Positions 11,357 through 23,160 of a DNA stretch of 64,000 bases are shown one piece after another. Below the pieces are notes generated by a model. The model did no database searches. It was not told the origin of the DNA and saw nothing but the letters and a program-made list of their open reading frames with translations. The stretch is from Rhytidiadelphus loreus (lineage: Eukaryota; Streptophyta; Bryopsida; Hypnales; Hylocomiaceae). Location of the stretch: positions 39,134,863-39,198,862 of the forward strand of contig OX344761.1 in the NCBI GenBank assembly GCA_947034895.1. The letters are read 5' to 3'. The position numbers were made by a program, and so were the translations under genes. Each line of letters begins with the position of its first letter. Positions within the stretch are counted from its first letter, which is position 1.

Positions 11357-12370
11357 CAGTTCTCTGTGGTTTCCGAGGTTTGCTGCAACTAGTTTTTAGG
11401 GTATGGGATGCAGACAGGAGCATACCATTGCTGCGGCGATGGCGATTGTAATCCTGTTTTTTTTTATGGTGTGGCATCCATCGCCTGATGTTCTGACAAT
11501 GTATTTTATAAGGACGGTGTGGATGCACCGCGTGGCTCGGAGCGCATTAGGAGCGCTGTTAATGCAGGAGGACTGGGAAGCCTGACAGGATTCAATTTGG
11601 AGTTCAGATAGTGAGATCGGTGCATGTCGGAGTTTTGGGGAGATTCTTATGGTGTTACCAATGCTTGGAACATCAGCTCAGCTGGGAAGGTGGCACTCCC
11701 CCCCTTCGAGATCGGTTCAACTCAGACTTTTTTGGAGATTCTTATGATGTCACAAATGCTTTGGGACATCAGCTGTGAAGGTGTGCTCCCCTTTGTGGTG
11801 TGGTACCTTACCGTTGAGTTTGAAGATCAGTGCTGGCGTCTCCTTTTGCAGTTTGTTGGGTAAGGTAGCAGGAATCATGTAGATCATTCTTCCTTTAGTA
11901 CATATTGTGGTATGTGTCCTCATCTCGTACTACTACATGTTAATCGCAGGCTTTTAGTTCAGTTAGCGACCCTAGGTTCAGGGTTTTTTGACAAGTAGCT
12001 TGCTCGATTTTCGTCAGAATCCTCTGCTCATGGGGCCATCTCATTTTTTTTCGTTTCGTAGACAGTAGCAGCAGCAGCTAGGCCGGCACGTGTATTCTCC
12101 GTAGGCAGTTAGTTAGGAGCACTTCTTTTACGTTGCAGGCTGTCCACTGACATCTGTGAGGTTGTACATTTTTGATGCCCAGCTCTTTTTATCAACTCTA
12201 GCACTTCCTCGTTCCTTCTTCAAATGGCAGTGGTATGATGATCAGTGGAGCACTTGTATGTATGTATGTATGAGCACAACACCAACCCACTGATTCTCTC
12301 TCCCTCCCCCTCTCTCTCTCTGTCTCTCTGTATATTGTATATTATCTTTTGTGACATGTTTCTCCCATAA
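11357..12370 (+). other. 3' region of the VQ gene with a 95-bp duplication and microsatellites
   Basis: Downstream of the stop the sequence stays moderately GC-rich and is probably transcribed as 3' UTR. A segment of about 95 bp starting GAGATCGG at 11613 is repeated in tandem at 11708. Both copies contain GGAGATTCTTATG and ACATCAGCT and end in a C-run. Near 12255 lies a TATG repeat, and near 12295-12330 a CT-rich microsatellite. I cannot place the poly(A) site. Confidence 0.5.
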
Positions 12371-13237
12371 AAGGTGGTACCCACATGAGAGTTTTCAAAA
12401 TGTGATTGCTTCGTATAAAAAGTTTAGCGGTAATTTAGCATCCGTCTGGAACTACCGGCCATCTTATCCTCCATGGTTTGCATGATTCTGTTGTACAATA
12501 CCCCTGGAACTGATGGACGTAGGAGCCTGTGGGAATGGCAGCTATTTCAGGATAACCTTTTGTCACTGAGATTCGGAATGTCAGTATGTGTTGTATATAT
12601 ATAATATTAATGTGAAAACGAAGAAGAAGAAAGAAGAAGAAGAGCCCCTGTGGCTAAAAGTCAACGATAAAGTTATGCTTTCTCCCACTACAAAAAGGAC
12701 TTGCAGCCGTTGTTGCAGGAGGATCGTGAAGTCCAACTTGACTGTAGAGGAAGGCGCGTAATTCGGTGGAAGAAAAAGCCGCTTAAATTGGAATTCTTTA
12801 CTCGGAAGTCTCTCTCTCGTCCTACTCAGATATGATTCGTTGAAATTGCTCGTGGAGGACTTCGCTTTGGTAAACCCCTGCTATTTCGGTGATGAACAGG
12901 GATGGGATTTGTCTTGTGCATTTTATTAGATGGTTCTACGTGTTCATGGAAAAAGGTGGGTGCACTTTCACTTTTCTTCATTTAAAAATAAAATAAAATA
13001 ATTCCACGTTCAGTTGGGGAGGGGAACTGTTGGCACGCGGGCCGAATGGGTCTCCACGATATTGACTTCGTTTTGAAAAAGTGGGGAATTTTGCAATTTT
13101 AGATGTGAAATATCAGTTCAATTGGATAGAACCAGAGTTGAACTTCGACCATTGAAAAAGATGCAGTGAGTTTAGCTTTGGTACACATTCTAAAAACTAC
13201 CCCGAGGTTAGGTTTACTAGATTTGGAATTGTATAGT
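12371..13237. other. Intergenic DNA
   Basis: No gene is recognised. A GAA-rich microsatellite lies at about 12617-12640. Composition returns to AT-rich by about 12970. Confidence 0.3.
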
Positions 13238-14112
13238 TCATCTCTAATGGACGTGGAGGGTGTTTTGGAAGAGGTCAATTCCAAAAGTGGCACTTTTGGA
13301 GGCATTGTCCAAAATCAAAATAAATAATTTTATTTATTTATTTTTAATTCCAACCGTACAATAGAGTATTAAACAAGTAAGGCAAAGTGTGGAAACAATT
13401 TCAGCCCATTTGACTTCATGGATTGAAAGATTATAATGTTTGAAGTGAGATTTATTTTTTATTTTTTTGTAAGTATATGATGTTAGGTTCACTCATGAAA
13501 AATTTTAGAAGCAAATATGGAGTCTAGGTTACTCTAAATCATCTTGTAGTGCAAAGAGGTTAAGTGAATTGCCAATGCACTAGTCATCTTTTAATGACTT
13601 TTTGTACAATGAAGAAATTTTTTCTTTGAAATCCAATTAGTGTAAAGTTAGGGATAAACGTTTGGAATATGTGGGGGAAATTTCAAAAACTTTGATTGCA
13701 TACATAGCAAGATAATAGGGCCTAAAGTTAAAAGAAAATGTTTTCTTTTTTCAAAATTGCCTTGATATAGCTAATAAAGTTTGATTCCTCTTAGAATATG
13801 ATTTGAGAACTACCAATTTTTTTGAAGAAAATTTTATGCCACATTTTATTAATTTCAACTATGCCAAATTTCAAAAGTCAATAAAGGTTTTAGCAAAAGA
13901 TGCCCAAATTGTTCAAGCTACCTCCAAAGTTTAAGGTTGTATAACTTTTGATCCAAGCACCTTATTAGAAAAAAAATTATTTTCTCTCTAAGGGGATACT
14001 TGTTCAAACATTGTGTCAAAATTTTGTGAACATCTAATCAAAATTGACTTTATATGAACCTACCTAGATATTCAATTCTTCGATCAATGGACAATTGTCT
14101 TCTAGGGATTAG
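13238..14112 (+). mobile_element. Decayed TTAA-family element (47421-48303 subtype)
   Basis: It aligns over its length with the 47421-48303 copy: GGTGTTTTGGAAGAGG near the left end, TTGAAAGATTATAATGTTTG inside, and CAATGGACAATTG near the right end. The terminal CCCC and TTAA motifs are mutated, so the limits are approximate. Confidence 0.5.
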
Positions 14113-16161
14113 GGGTGAAAGATATGACCATTTTAACAACTTCCAAGGTTTATGAAAATTCAACAAACTTTTATGAGCTACAAATTTATGACTTCTTATG
14201 AAAGGTTCAAAATTGTGCTTCCCTAAAAAACACTTTGAAATTGTCATTTTTCAATACAAAGCTATGATGATTAAAAAAACTTTGTTTTTACATATTCAAC
14301 CATAGGATCTTGCATTAGACTTACACAAAAATGTGCAAAAAGAAACTTTAGAGACTTTGACCATAAGATTGTAACATATTATTGTTCAAAGTACAAAGAG
14401 AATATTTTCTTGTACCTTGCTTTACTAGTATTTTAGACTTTGAATCCCTTTAATTTACCCCATTAAGGGCCAAGCGTTCAAATTTCAAACAACACATGAA
14501 GACAAATACATCCCAAGCATACAAAAGAGTACCATATTTTTTATTCATCAAGATTTTTGTATTATTTTTTTAATACTAGTATCATTAAGGTTCTAAAGAC
14601 TTAGTTTGCTTTGAAATTAAACTAACTTCAAAATTCTATAATTCAATGATTCAAAATAAACTAAACTAACTTCAAAAAGTAACTTTTTAAGTTAAAAAAT
14701 GACCTGGATAAAAAATAAAAATAAAAATCTTCAAAAATCACTATGATTAGAACTTAGCATTTTGGACTCAAAGGCAAAAAATTCTTGTGAAAATCACAAA
14801 CATTCAATCTAGAATCAATTTTTTAAATAATTTTTAATTTTTGGCTTCAAATGTTATTGAATTTTTTTGGTTTGTGTATTAGTTGATTTAATTGTATAGA
14901 CATGATCTATGGATTAACAACACTAGTGCTTGAAGACAAAGATATGAGTCTACAAGCCTTGAACTTAGTTGTAGACATGTACATACAACCATTTGAAGGT
15001 GTTTATCACACATGTACCTATAACATAGATACACTATAGTAAGTAAAGAGTCTATAACATAGGTACATATAACATAGACACCTAAAATCATAGAAGGTGC
15101 CTAAAATGTAGAGTTGTACTGTCATGGACTCTTTATCTATGAAGAGTATTTTACAAATATTGTTTAAGAGTCATCATTAAAATATAGTTCTAAGTTGCAT
15201 TTGTAGAAATTGTCATACATCTTCACAATTGTGGAAATTTGAATTGTTCTTTGTTCCTGAAGGGGTTAAATTTGTTATTATATAGTTTTCATTTTAATCT
15301 TAATTTTCATTTTATTGTCTATGCTCAAGAATTTTGTGCTTAAGAGACATAACTTTTTCACCTTGACATCAACTAAAATAAAGATTTTATAATCTCCAAA
15401 AGCTAGTATATTCTTTTGCCTTTAGAAAAATAACTACTTTACTAAAAGAGTTGAATTTATAGTCAAAGTACAATTGTACAATCTATGAGTTTGGATTTTT
15501 GTCCATCTATTTTGTTAAACCTAAAGTCAAAAAGATAATACATATTCTCAAAAAGACAATTTGTTTTTCTATCTTAAATTTTCTTTTTAAGAAATCACTC
15601 CAAAAAATTATGAATTGAAGATTGTACCCAAACTTGTCCAAACTTTCATTTCTCCTCCAAAAGGGTAGTTGGACTTAGGGGGGAAATCTAAAGAAAATTC
15701 AAAAATATTGAGACATTTGGAATCAAAACAAGTGACAAAAATGATATAAATTGAAGATTAGATAGTACGGAAGAAAAATATATATAATTCATTCTTTACT
15801 TCATAAAACTTATAGCCTTGTCTTTAAATAAATATAATTTCTTGAATTAAAAAATAATTCTATCAACTTCAAAAACCATAAAATCACTTGAGTTTGATGA
15901 CATTTTCAAATAATAGCAAGTTGAAAGTATTGACAAAAAAGTATGCTATTATCTTTAATGATGAATGATTTTTGGTATAAACCTTTGTAGATAAACTTTT
16001 TAGAATTTTGAAAATCTTTTTAAAATAAAAAAAACAAATAGTCCAAGTTATGTTAATGTTAAGTCGAAGTGTAGTGCGAAAACAATTATAGACACATGTA
16101 GATATTGAAAAGACTAGTAGAGGTTAAGGGAGTTACAGTTAGTTAAGACAAATGGACAATG
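14113..16161. other. Repeat-derived intergenic DNA
   Basis: From about 14275 part of a TTAA-family interior is visible (ATAGGATCTTGCATTAGACT). A right-end-like AAGGGGTTAA occurs at 15260-15269, but the left end is missing. No coding sequence is recognised in the rest. Confidence 0.35.
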
Positions 16162-16163
16162 TA

Positions 16164-16437
16164 AGGTAGGTACACCTAAAATGGCACCTGACCTAAAAGC
16201 GCCATCTAGAACAAGTATACATTTTCAAAATCAGTCATCTTCACAGGTTGTAGATGGTGCTTTCAGAAACTGACTTTGACTACTAATAACTTTTGCATAC
16301 AGTATTCAAATCTTATGTTTTTTTGGTGCATTGGAATGTGCTTGTTCTTGCCCACACAACTAAATCAAAATCTAATCAGTCTAACAACAGTAACTATACA
16401 CAGTGCCAATAAGTGGCGCTTTTAGGTGTATCCACCT
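16164..16437 (+). mobile_element. TA-flanked MITE, copy A
   Basis: This 274-bp element has termini AGGTAGGTACACCTAAAA on the left and TTTTAGGTGTATCCACCT on the right. TA flanks each side (16162-16163 and 16438-16439). A second, closely similar copy lies at 18005-18277 in the opposite orientation. There is no reading frame. A TA target duplication is typical of Tc1/mariner-type MITEs, but the termini do not match the classic Stowaway consensus, so the superfamily is left open. Confidence 0.75.
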
Positions 16438-16439
16438 TA

Positions 16440-17632
16440 GTTAAGCTCCAGTTAGTTACGGCCAAGAAATATAAGGACAATTAGACTTTTGTTTTTTCTC
16501 TCTATGTTCTTATTAGCCAGAGATTGGCTCTTGTTGAGTGTTTGAATGAGTAGCTAATGTATGAATGAGCAGCCAGTGATTGACTTTTTGCTTTGTTATT
16601 TTCTTCATTAATTAATGAGAGCAAGTTTTGTCAATTGACTGGACTTTGTGACTAATTGACTTGTTGATTGAATAGCCATGTTCTTTGGAGTGAGTTTGTG
16701 GCATGAGTGTATTGCGAAGGAGTGGCAAGATTCATTTTCTTATTATAACATAAACTAGACCATTGTGGTTAGAATAAGGAGTTTGACATCATGTGATTAT
16801 TGAAAATTTTCAATTTGTTTTCCACAGTAATAGAAGTGTGAGCAATTGAAATTATGTTTTTTTTGACAAAGTATGAATTTGTTATGAATTTTTGAAGTGT
16901 CTAATGCATTTTTGTCCAGGAGAGTATATAGACTACCTTAAAACCAACAAAATCTGAATCCATCATGCTCATTTGGCTCACCTAAAGCAGTCAAAGTCTT
17001 TTGTAACATGGAAGGCCTAAAAAGTCAATTCTCACAATGAATTCTCACTCAAAAATTGGAAGTTCCTAATGAAGTCACTAACTACTTCATTATTGTCATG
17101 TAAGACATTCATTGAAGCCAAAATCTAAAAAAACTGAAAAAAACATAATGGGGTCATTTGGTAGGTGATCATTTGACCACAATGGGCTGATTTACCTTAA
17201 ACTATGCAAAAAGAACAAGTACAAGGTGATAGGAAGTGCAAGAGTGCAAACTTAGAAGTCTATTGGACTGTAAGTAAGTGATAACCGAGTAACTATCAAT
17301 GAGTAATTGTTCTATTAGATTCTGGTGATTGTCAAATGATTTGTGAACCTATTTTTTGAATGAAGTCTCTTTTATGATAATAATAAATACTTATGTGCCA
17401 GTGATTGGCTTTACTTTTTATTTAATTACCAATCTAATAGCCAACAAAAAGGGATGTCGTGTTAAGTTAATTATGGATTGTTATTGCTCATGACAATGAC
17501 AATGAGCTCAAAAATGTAGCAACTACATTATGATTTTTTGAAAGCGAACATTTTTACAAAACAAACAATCAACGGCCTTTAAATTTTTTGAGCAAAAGGG
17601 AGAGGCAACTAATACAAACATTAGGAAATGTT
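16440..17632. other. Intergenic DNA, no recognised feature
   Basis: AT-rich sequence between two MITEs. I see no gene or repeat that I can name. Confidence 0.3.
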
Positions 17633-17903
17633 TGAGGCTTGAAAGAGGCTGCCAATTTTTTATTTTCGGCAGCCCCGCAGTGCAAGTACAAAAAAATAAA
17701 AATTATTTAAAAAAAAATTTAAAATTATTATTATTATTTTAATTTAATTTAATTAATTTTTTAATATTAAAAAATAATAATAATTTAAAAAGTCGCCAGT
17801 CTTACGTGGCAGTGACGTGGCACCAACAATGCTACAACAAATCCAAAAAGAAAATTCCCTAATTGCACACGGGGGAAAAAGTTGGCACCCTTTAGAAGCC
17901 TCA
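17633..17903. mobile_element. Small MITE with TGAGGCTT termini
   Basis: The left end TGAGGCTTGAAAGAGGCTGCC is mirrored at the right by the complement of TGAGGCTTCTAAAGGGTGCC, giving imperfect inverted repeats of about 22 bases around a 271-bp unit. The centre has a long A/T tract (about 17690-17790) followed by a GC-richer part containing TTACGTGGCAGTGACGTGG. The target duplication is not clear. Confidence 0.5.
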
Positions 17904-18004
17904 TAATTTTTGTAATGCCAGAGGTGACAACCTCTTTTCACTAGATTGTCTTTGTGATATACAATTGAACTTGAGAGATATCTCAAATGGTGATGTGGTA
18001 AATA

Positions 18005-18277
18005 AGGTGGGTACACCTAAAAGCGCCACTTATTGGCACTGTGTATAGTTATTGTTGTTAGGCTGATTAGATTTTGATTTAGTTGTGTGGGCAAGAACAA
18101 GCACATTCCAACGCACCAGAAAACATAAGATTTGAATATTGTATGCAAAAGTTATTAGCAGTCAAAGTCAATTTCTAAAAGCACCATCTACAACCTGTGA
18201 AGATGACTGATTTTGAAAATGTATACTTGTTCTAGATGGCGCTTTTAGGTCAGGTGCCATTTTAGGTGTACCTACCT
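18005..18277 (-). mobile_element. TA-flanked MITE, copy B (inverted relative to copy A)
   Basis: This 273-bp near-identical copy of the 16164-16437 element is in reverse orientation, with termini AGGTGGGTACACCTAAAA and TTTTAGGTGTACCTACCT and TA on both flanks (18003-18004 and 18278-18279). Together copies A and B form a 274-bp inverted repeat separated by about 1.57 kb. It lies about 0.4 kb beyond the 3' end of the kinase gene. Confidence 0.75.
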
Positions 18278-18279
18278 TA

Positions 18280-18699
18280 TAAAGAGGCTAGAAGGAATAT
18301 TTTGCTTGTTGAACACTACTTCAAATAAGCCAATCCACAAGTTTTTAAGAAATAACAAGAATGGTTGATTTAGAAACAAACAAAGTTTAGGGTCTTTTCA
18401 TAGTACTCGCATTTGCACATTGTACAAATTACAAAACTTACAAATTCAAATTCAAATTCAAATAAACATGTTGGAGGCATGGCACAATCTCATTACAATC
18501 TCTCTAGCTTAACAATCATCGAACACAACCACAAGTCTTTGTTCAATTTAATATGAAAAAATGATTTTTGCTTGATTTTAAATCAATAAAAATGTGGAAC
18601 CAATTAACAGGGTCCATCAATATAGGTAGAAAGACTCTGCCCAAGTCCACAAACTATTCAAATATAAACATCTGCACATCAATGTCTACATTCATAAAA
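18280..18699. other. 3' flank of the kinase gene
   Basis: AT-rich sequence following the stop codon of the minus-strand kinase, presumably holding its 3' UTR. A short AAATTC tandem run (TTCAAATTCAAATTCAAAT) is seen at about 18441-18463. Confidence 0.35.
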
Positions 18700-19593
18700 C
18701 TACACTTTTATGCATTCAAAAGGAGTATAATTGCACCTACTTTTTTCTAACCTATTTTCTTCAAACTTCCTTGACATTTCTAGAAGCCACGGATGCTTCA
18801 AAACCTCCGATGCACTCAAACGCTCCTTGACATTACATGTCAACATTCTTTGAATTAGGTCTTTTGCACCCTTTGAAATGTGTGGCCATGGATCCTTGGA
18901 AAACAAGTCATGGCCCTTTATAATTTCTTTATATACATCTATGAATGTGCGGCCATTGAAAGGAGGAAATCCTACAAAAAGACCATATAGTACCACCCCG
19001 AGGCTCCAAATATCCACTTTGGGTCCATGTTTGTGCTCCATGACTTCAGGGGCCATATATAGCGGAGTCCCAACGACATTGGTCAGTACATCACCTTGCT
19101 CAAAGAATTGGGCCAATCCAAAATCAATCACTTTGAGTGCCGAACCTTTTTCTTTGGTTTGAAACAACATGTTTTCAAGCTTCAAGTCCCTATGGACAAT
19201 GCCAAGGCTATGGCAAGTCTTAATAGCACTAGCAATTTCCTTGATCATTTGAGCAGCTCTTGGCTCGTCTAAAGTACCATTTTGAAGCATACGATCAAGG
19301 ATTGTCCCTCCTTCACATAGCTTCATGACTATGTATACATAATCATCATCTTCCAAAACATCTTTGAGTGCCACTATATTTGGATGCTCTTTAAGATTGA
19401 TCAAGTGTAGGATACCAACTTCATGTTCTACCATATTAAAAAAAAATTGTGAGACAAGGTTGCTTTTTGGTATGTATTTGCATGCATAATGTTTTTCGGT
19501 TGTAATTTGGGTGCACAAGTGTGTTACGCCAAAGCTCCCGGCCCCCAATTGCTTGCCTTTAGTATACAAGTCCATCATTTTGATTGTGCTCAT
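18700..19593 (-). CDS. CDPK-like Ser/Thr protein kinase without EF-hands
   Basis: This is an intact single-exon kinase of 297 residues from the first ATG (19593). The upstream in-frame extension has no ATG. All catalytic motifs are present: the glycine loop LGAGSFGV (16-23), lysine in YACKY (39), HRDLKLEN (134-141), DFG (157-159), APE (181-183) and the C-lobe HPW near 268. The segments VVGTPLYMAPEV and KDPWPHISKGAKDLI are characteristic of the plant CDPK/CRK/PPCK branch of the CaMK group. The protein ends about 27 residues after the kinase domain. It has no autoinhibitory junction and no EF-hands, as in phosphoenolpyruvate carboxylase kinases, so it would not be directly Ca2+-regulated. HRDLKLEN replaces the usual HRDLKPEN. 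Being intronless, it may be a retrocopy or a PPCK-like gene; I cannot decide. A minisatellite lies just upstream of the start. Confidence 0.85.
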   Translation of the reverse strand: MSTIKMMDLYTKGKQLGAGSFGVTHLCTQITTEKHYACKYIPKSNLVSQFFFNMVEHEVGILHLINLKEHPNIVALKDVLEDDDYVYIVMKLCEGGTILDRMLQNGTLDEPRAAQMIKEIASAIKTCHSLGIVHRDLKLENMLFQTKEKGSALKVIDFGLAQFFEQGDVLTNVVGTPLYMAPEVMEHKHGPKVDIWSLGVVLYGLFVGFPPFNGRTFIDVYKEIIKGHDLFSKDPWPHISKGAKDLIQRMLTCNVKERLSASEVLKHPWLLEMSRKFEENRLEKSRCNYTPFECIKV

Positions 19594-19755
19594 TTTGAAG
19601 AGCGACAATTGACAAGGTTGTGAAAGCAAAGAGACAAGAATACTAAAGAGTAGCAACGCCTTGTCTTTTGTAGATCGAGGTACCTATCTTGAACTTTGAT
19701 TTAGTATTTACCTATCTTTTATTTTGATCTATTTTCCATCTTTTTCATTGCTTGT

Positions 19756-20041
19756 CATTTAGCTTTTGCTTTGATTTAGTTTTCATTTAGCTTTTGCTTT
19801 GATTTAGTTTTCATTTAGCTTTTGCTTTGATTTAGTTTTCATTTAGCTTTTGCTTTGCTTTAGTTTGCATTTAGCTTTTGCTTTGATTTAGTTTGCATTT
19901 AGCTTTTACTTTGAATTAGTTTTCATTTAGCTTTTACTTTGAATTAATTTTCAATTAGCTTTTACTTTGAATTAATTTTCATTTAGCTTTGACTTTGACT
20001 TAGTTTTATTTAGCTTTGACTTTGTCTTAGATTTCATTTAG
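19756..20041. repeat. 28-bp minisatellite upstream of the kinase start
   Basis: About ten tandem copies of a 28-base unit, CATTTAGCTTTTGCTTTGATTTAG plus TTTT, degenerate progressively toward 20041 (TTTTACTTTGAATTA, then TTTGACTTTGACTTA). The array starts 163 bp upstream of the kinase ATG, in the expected promoter or 5' UTR. On the sense strand of the kinase it reads as AAAGC-rich repeats. A regulatory effect is possible but not shown. Confidence 0.85.
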
Positions 20042-20829
20042 AAACAATTCATTAATTTGAGAAACAAATGAGATGTAGAACAAATAGTTGATGGGTATGA
20101 ATGTAGGTTTGCCAAAAGGAGAGTTGTTCTAGCAAAGCCTATGACATCTACATTTATGCTTTGGACTCCCTCCTTACATATTGGTGCTCATCATATTTTG
20201 CGAGCCCGTTGTATTGAGCATTCTTTTCACAAGTGGGTTACTTACATGATTTCACATGTCTTTTCTCAGTTTCATTGCTCGCTAATCCTATTAAGGCAAA
20301 AATGTTTTAACACTTGTTGATTAAAACATGTTAAGGAACTGGTTGGTTCATGGAGCCTAACCTATGCTAAATGTTCTAGAATTTGGGTGCATTTGATGTA
20401 GACATATATCAATGTTTGTTTAATGATCATTCAATTATGCCTCATGTAACTACTTCTGGATAGTTTAGTGAATTTTGGATAAAACACTTGGAGATTTCCA
20501 TATGGTTATCTATTGATGTTGTATAAATCTTTGTATGTTTTGTATAGATCTATAAATGTTTTGAATGTTCTACTAATGACTAGTTTTTTTCATTATTGAT
20601 TCTAGACTTTCAAAAGTTCAAAAGTAGTTAAATGTGTCATAATTTCTCTCATTTCTGAGTTTCATGTCTATTTTTTTCAATTCATATTTGAATCAAAATT
20701 TGTATTTCGGGATTCTCCTTTGTGGATATAGAAAGGCTTTAAGTGCTAAAAGGAATAGATCCTTGGTGGGATGTTGGAGGCATGTTAGGCTTTCTAGAGA
20801 AGAGCATTCGGATTTTCATTTTCAGTAAT
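20042..20829. other. Intergenic DNA, no recognised feature
   Basis: AT-rich, without recognised coding sequence or repeats. Confidence 0.3.
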
Positions 20830-21126
20830 AGGCCCTTTAACCTCATATTTTTTTGGTGAACAAATTTTAAATTTGACATGTGAAAAAAAGATTGAAAGAC
20901 TTTAAATCACTTTTGCAGTGTTTACACCCTCATAATCAAAGAATATATTCTTTCAATCTCTAAATGATATTGTTGTGTTTTCTTTCCTATGTGATCTCTA
21001 ACATGTCTAGTTTGAATTTGTATGATTATAATTCAAAAGAAATTGATACAACTTATCAAAATGTTTACTTTTTGTTTAATGTAGAGCAGTTGCAAGAAGC
21101 TCAAAAAAGGCCTTGGGCATTTAGGG
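20830..21126 (-). mobile_element. Truncated TTAA-family copy (9180-9816 subtype)
   Basis: This is the reverse complement of part of the 9180-9816 element: it shares CCCTCATAATCAAA, TGATATTGTTGTGTTTTC and the terminal CTTGGGCATTTAGGGATT. The right end matches the element terminus (CCCTAAATGCCCAAGG reversed) but the TTAA has mutated. Confidence 0.5.
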
Positions 21127-21244
21127 ATTCAGTCTATTTTCTAAATGTCTTGCATTTTAGGAAACCTTTGGATCTCTTCTACAAGTTTTTGAAACTAAAC
21201 TTGAAATGAAATTTAGTTTCAATGGTTTGAATCTAACTTGTACT

Positions 21245-22173
21245 TTAGCCGTGGATTATTACTTAAATGATTTAAACTATGTTTTCACCAAAAACACCAT
21301 TTCTAGAATAAGTACTACATTTGAGGAAAAAAAACATTTTTAGATACATGTAGGATCTTGTAGTATGTTAGTTTGAGAAGACGTGGAAAAATTTCAGAAA
21401 TTTTCACCCTGTACATTACAAGATATTAGCATTGGAAGTGACAAAAATTCTTTTGGGGGACCTACAAAACACTGTTTAGCTGCACTTCACAAGCTCACAT
21501 TTTAATGAAAAAATGTACAAAATGGTAGTGACTCAGATTACTTCTTCAAAGCAAGTTTTCTACATGCTTGAATTTTTTTTGATCATTTGGGATTGTATAA
21601 CATAGAGGAAAAAATGGTAAGTAGAAAGAAATAGAGGATGTTTCAAAATACTAAATTGCTAAGTCAAAATTAATTTATGGAATTGAAATATGCCAATTCC
21701 AATGGTTGTAATGTTGTAATAAATAATCTACACCTAATATTTTTATTTTTTTTCCTAAAATATTGAGTTAAAGAAAGGACTTCAAAGTTTATTTTAGAAT
21801 AGAGATTCCAAAACTACTCGCAAACTACTCGCAAACTAAAAGTACTCATAACTTTCATCTCATTAATCAAAATGGAATGCATCAAAGCTTTCCACATATA
21901 TATAAATCTAGAGAACCAATTTCAAAATTTTGTTTCTTAAAAAAGTAATTTTTAAAGAATTTTTTTTTGCTCCTCATCGAACAATTAAAACTACATATCA
22001 TAAAATAACTTTTTAATCGTGTTACAGTAGTTGAAAGTTATAAAATTGTTGGGCCTTAAAGCTACTCCTTGGGTATGCATTGTGTAAAAAATTCAAAGAA
22101 GAAAAATAAAAACTCCATTCATAGTGAGTTGCCTCAAATTGCTATGTTGCCAAATACATAGTTTGGGTATTTA
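21245..22173 (+). mobile_element. Decayed TTAA-family element (5945-6852 subtype)
   Basis: It is collinear with the 5945-6852 copy: ACTATGTTTTCACCAAAAA, GTAGGATCTTGTAGTATG, CTGCACTTCACAAGCTCACA, CAATTCCAATGG, ending TATTTAGGGGTTGA. Both TTAA flanks are mutated. An 11-base tandem duplication (CAAACTACTCG) lies near 21820. Confidence 0.55.
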
Positions 22174-23160
22174 GGGGTTGAGGTTCATAATTACAAGACT
22201 TAAAGGGAAAAACGGATGGGATTTAGGAATTCACCTTGGATTGAACCTCATCTATAAGGTGGTCGAGAACGTCTTCAAAGCCTTCCTTGTTCGCCATCTT
22301 ATTTTTCCTCAATATGTGCTTATCACTTAATTTTCAAAGTTTTAATTACAAGTTGTGGAATTTCATTCCAAAAACTACTTCTTAATTTTTCCTTCTTTCT
22401 ATTTCTCCTTCTTTTTCTTTTCCACTACTTTTCTTTCTACTTCTATTCTATTCAATTCAATAATTGAACTTCATTAGTTGACTTTGCAATGGAATACTTG
22501 TTCAAATTTCAAGACAATAATGCAATAATCTTGTCTCCCTATCCAAAGTCAATATTCTTGTATAATCTAACTCTTAATGGCTTAGTGGAATTCTTTAGAT
22601 TTTTGCCTAATCCTATCTTGATTGCAAACTCTTTGAATTCAATAATCTTCACCCATCCCACACTCAATTCTATTAGCATTTTTTAAGATGGTTTGAGTTT
22701 GGCAATTTCCTATCCTCTTTACATTAGTGATTCTTCTCTCCTTCTGACCAGGTTGAGTTTCTATTACCTTCTCTAATGTTTTGATTGTACCATTGGGAAT
22801 ATTTGCAAATTTTTTGTCATATGCCTCATTTAACTACTTTTGGACTATTCAATGAATTTTGAACTAAACATCCAGAGATCTTTGAATAATAACATCGTGA
22901 GATCCCATGATGTTTGTATAGGTCTTTGAATGTTTTGCATAGATCTCCCAATGTTTTAGATTCTCTCTTGATGAATTCTTTTTTTTCTCCCAATGACCAA
23001 TATTAATTCTAGACTTTCAAAAGTCCAAAAATAATTAAATGTGGCATTTATGTTTCAATTTTACCTACTCTCATACTAATTCTATCTTTTACCTTCTCCC
23101 TCTATAGTTTCCAACTATCAATTAAACACCTAATGTTTAGTTTCTGTTTTTTATATGACT
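22174..23160. other. Intergenic DNA, no recognised feature
   Basis: A pyrimidine-rich tract lies near 22378-22460. Nothing else is recognised before the Harbinger element. Confidence 0.3.

Noticed and set aside
1765..19593. CIB-like EF-hand gene and EF-hand-less kinase as a split CDPK or functional pair
   Set aside because: They are about 15 kb apart, each is a complete gene of its own family, and other genes and elements lie between them.
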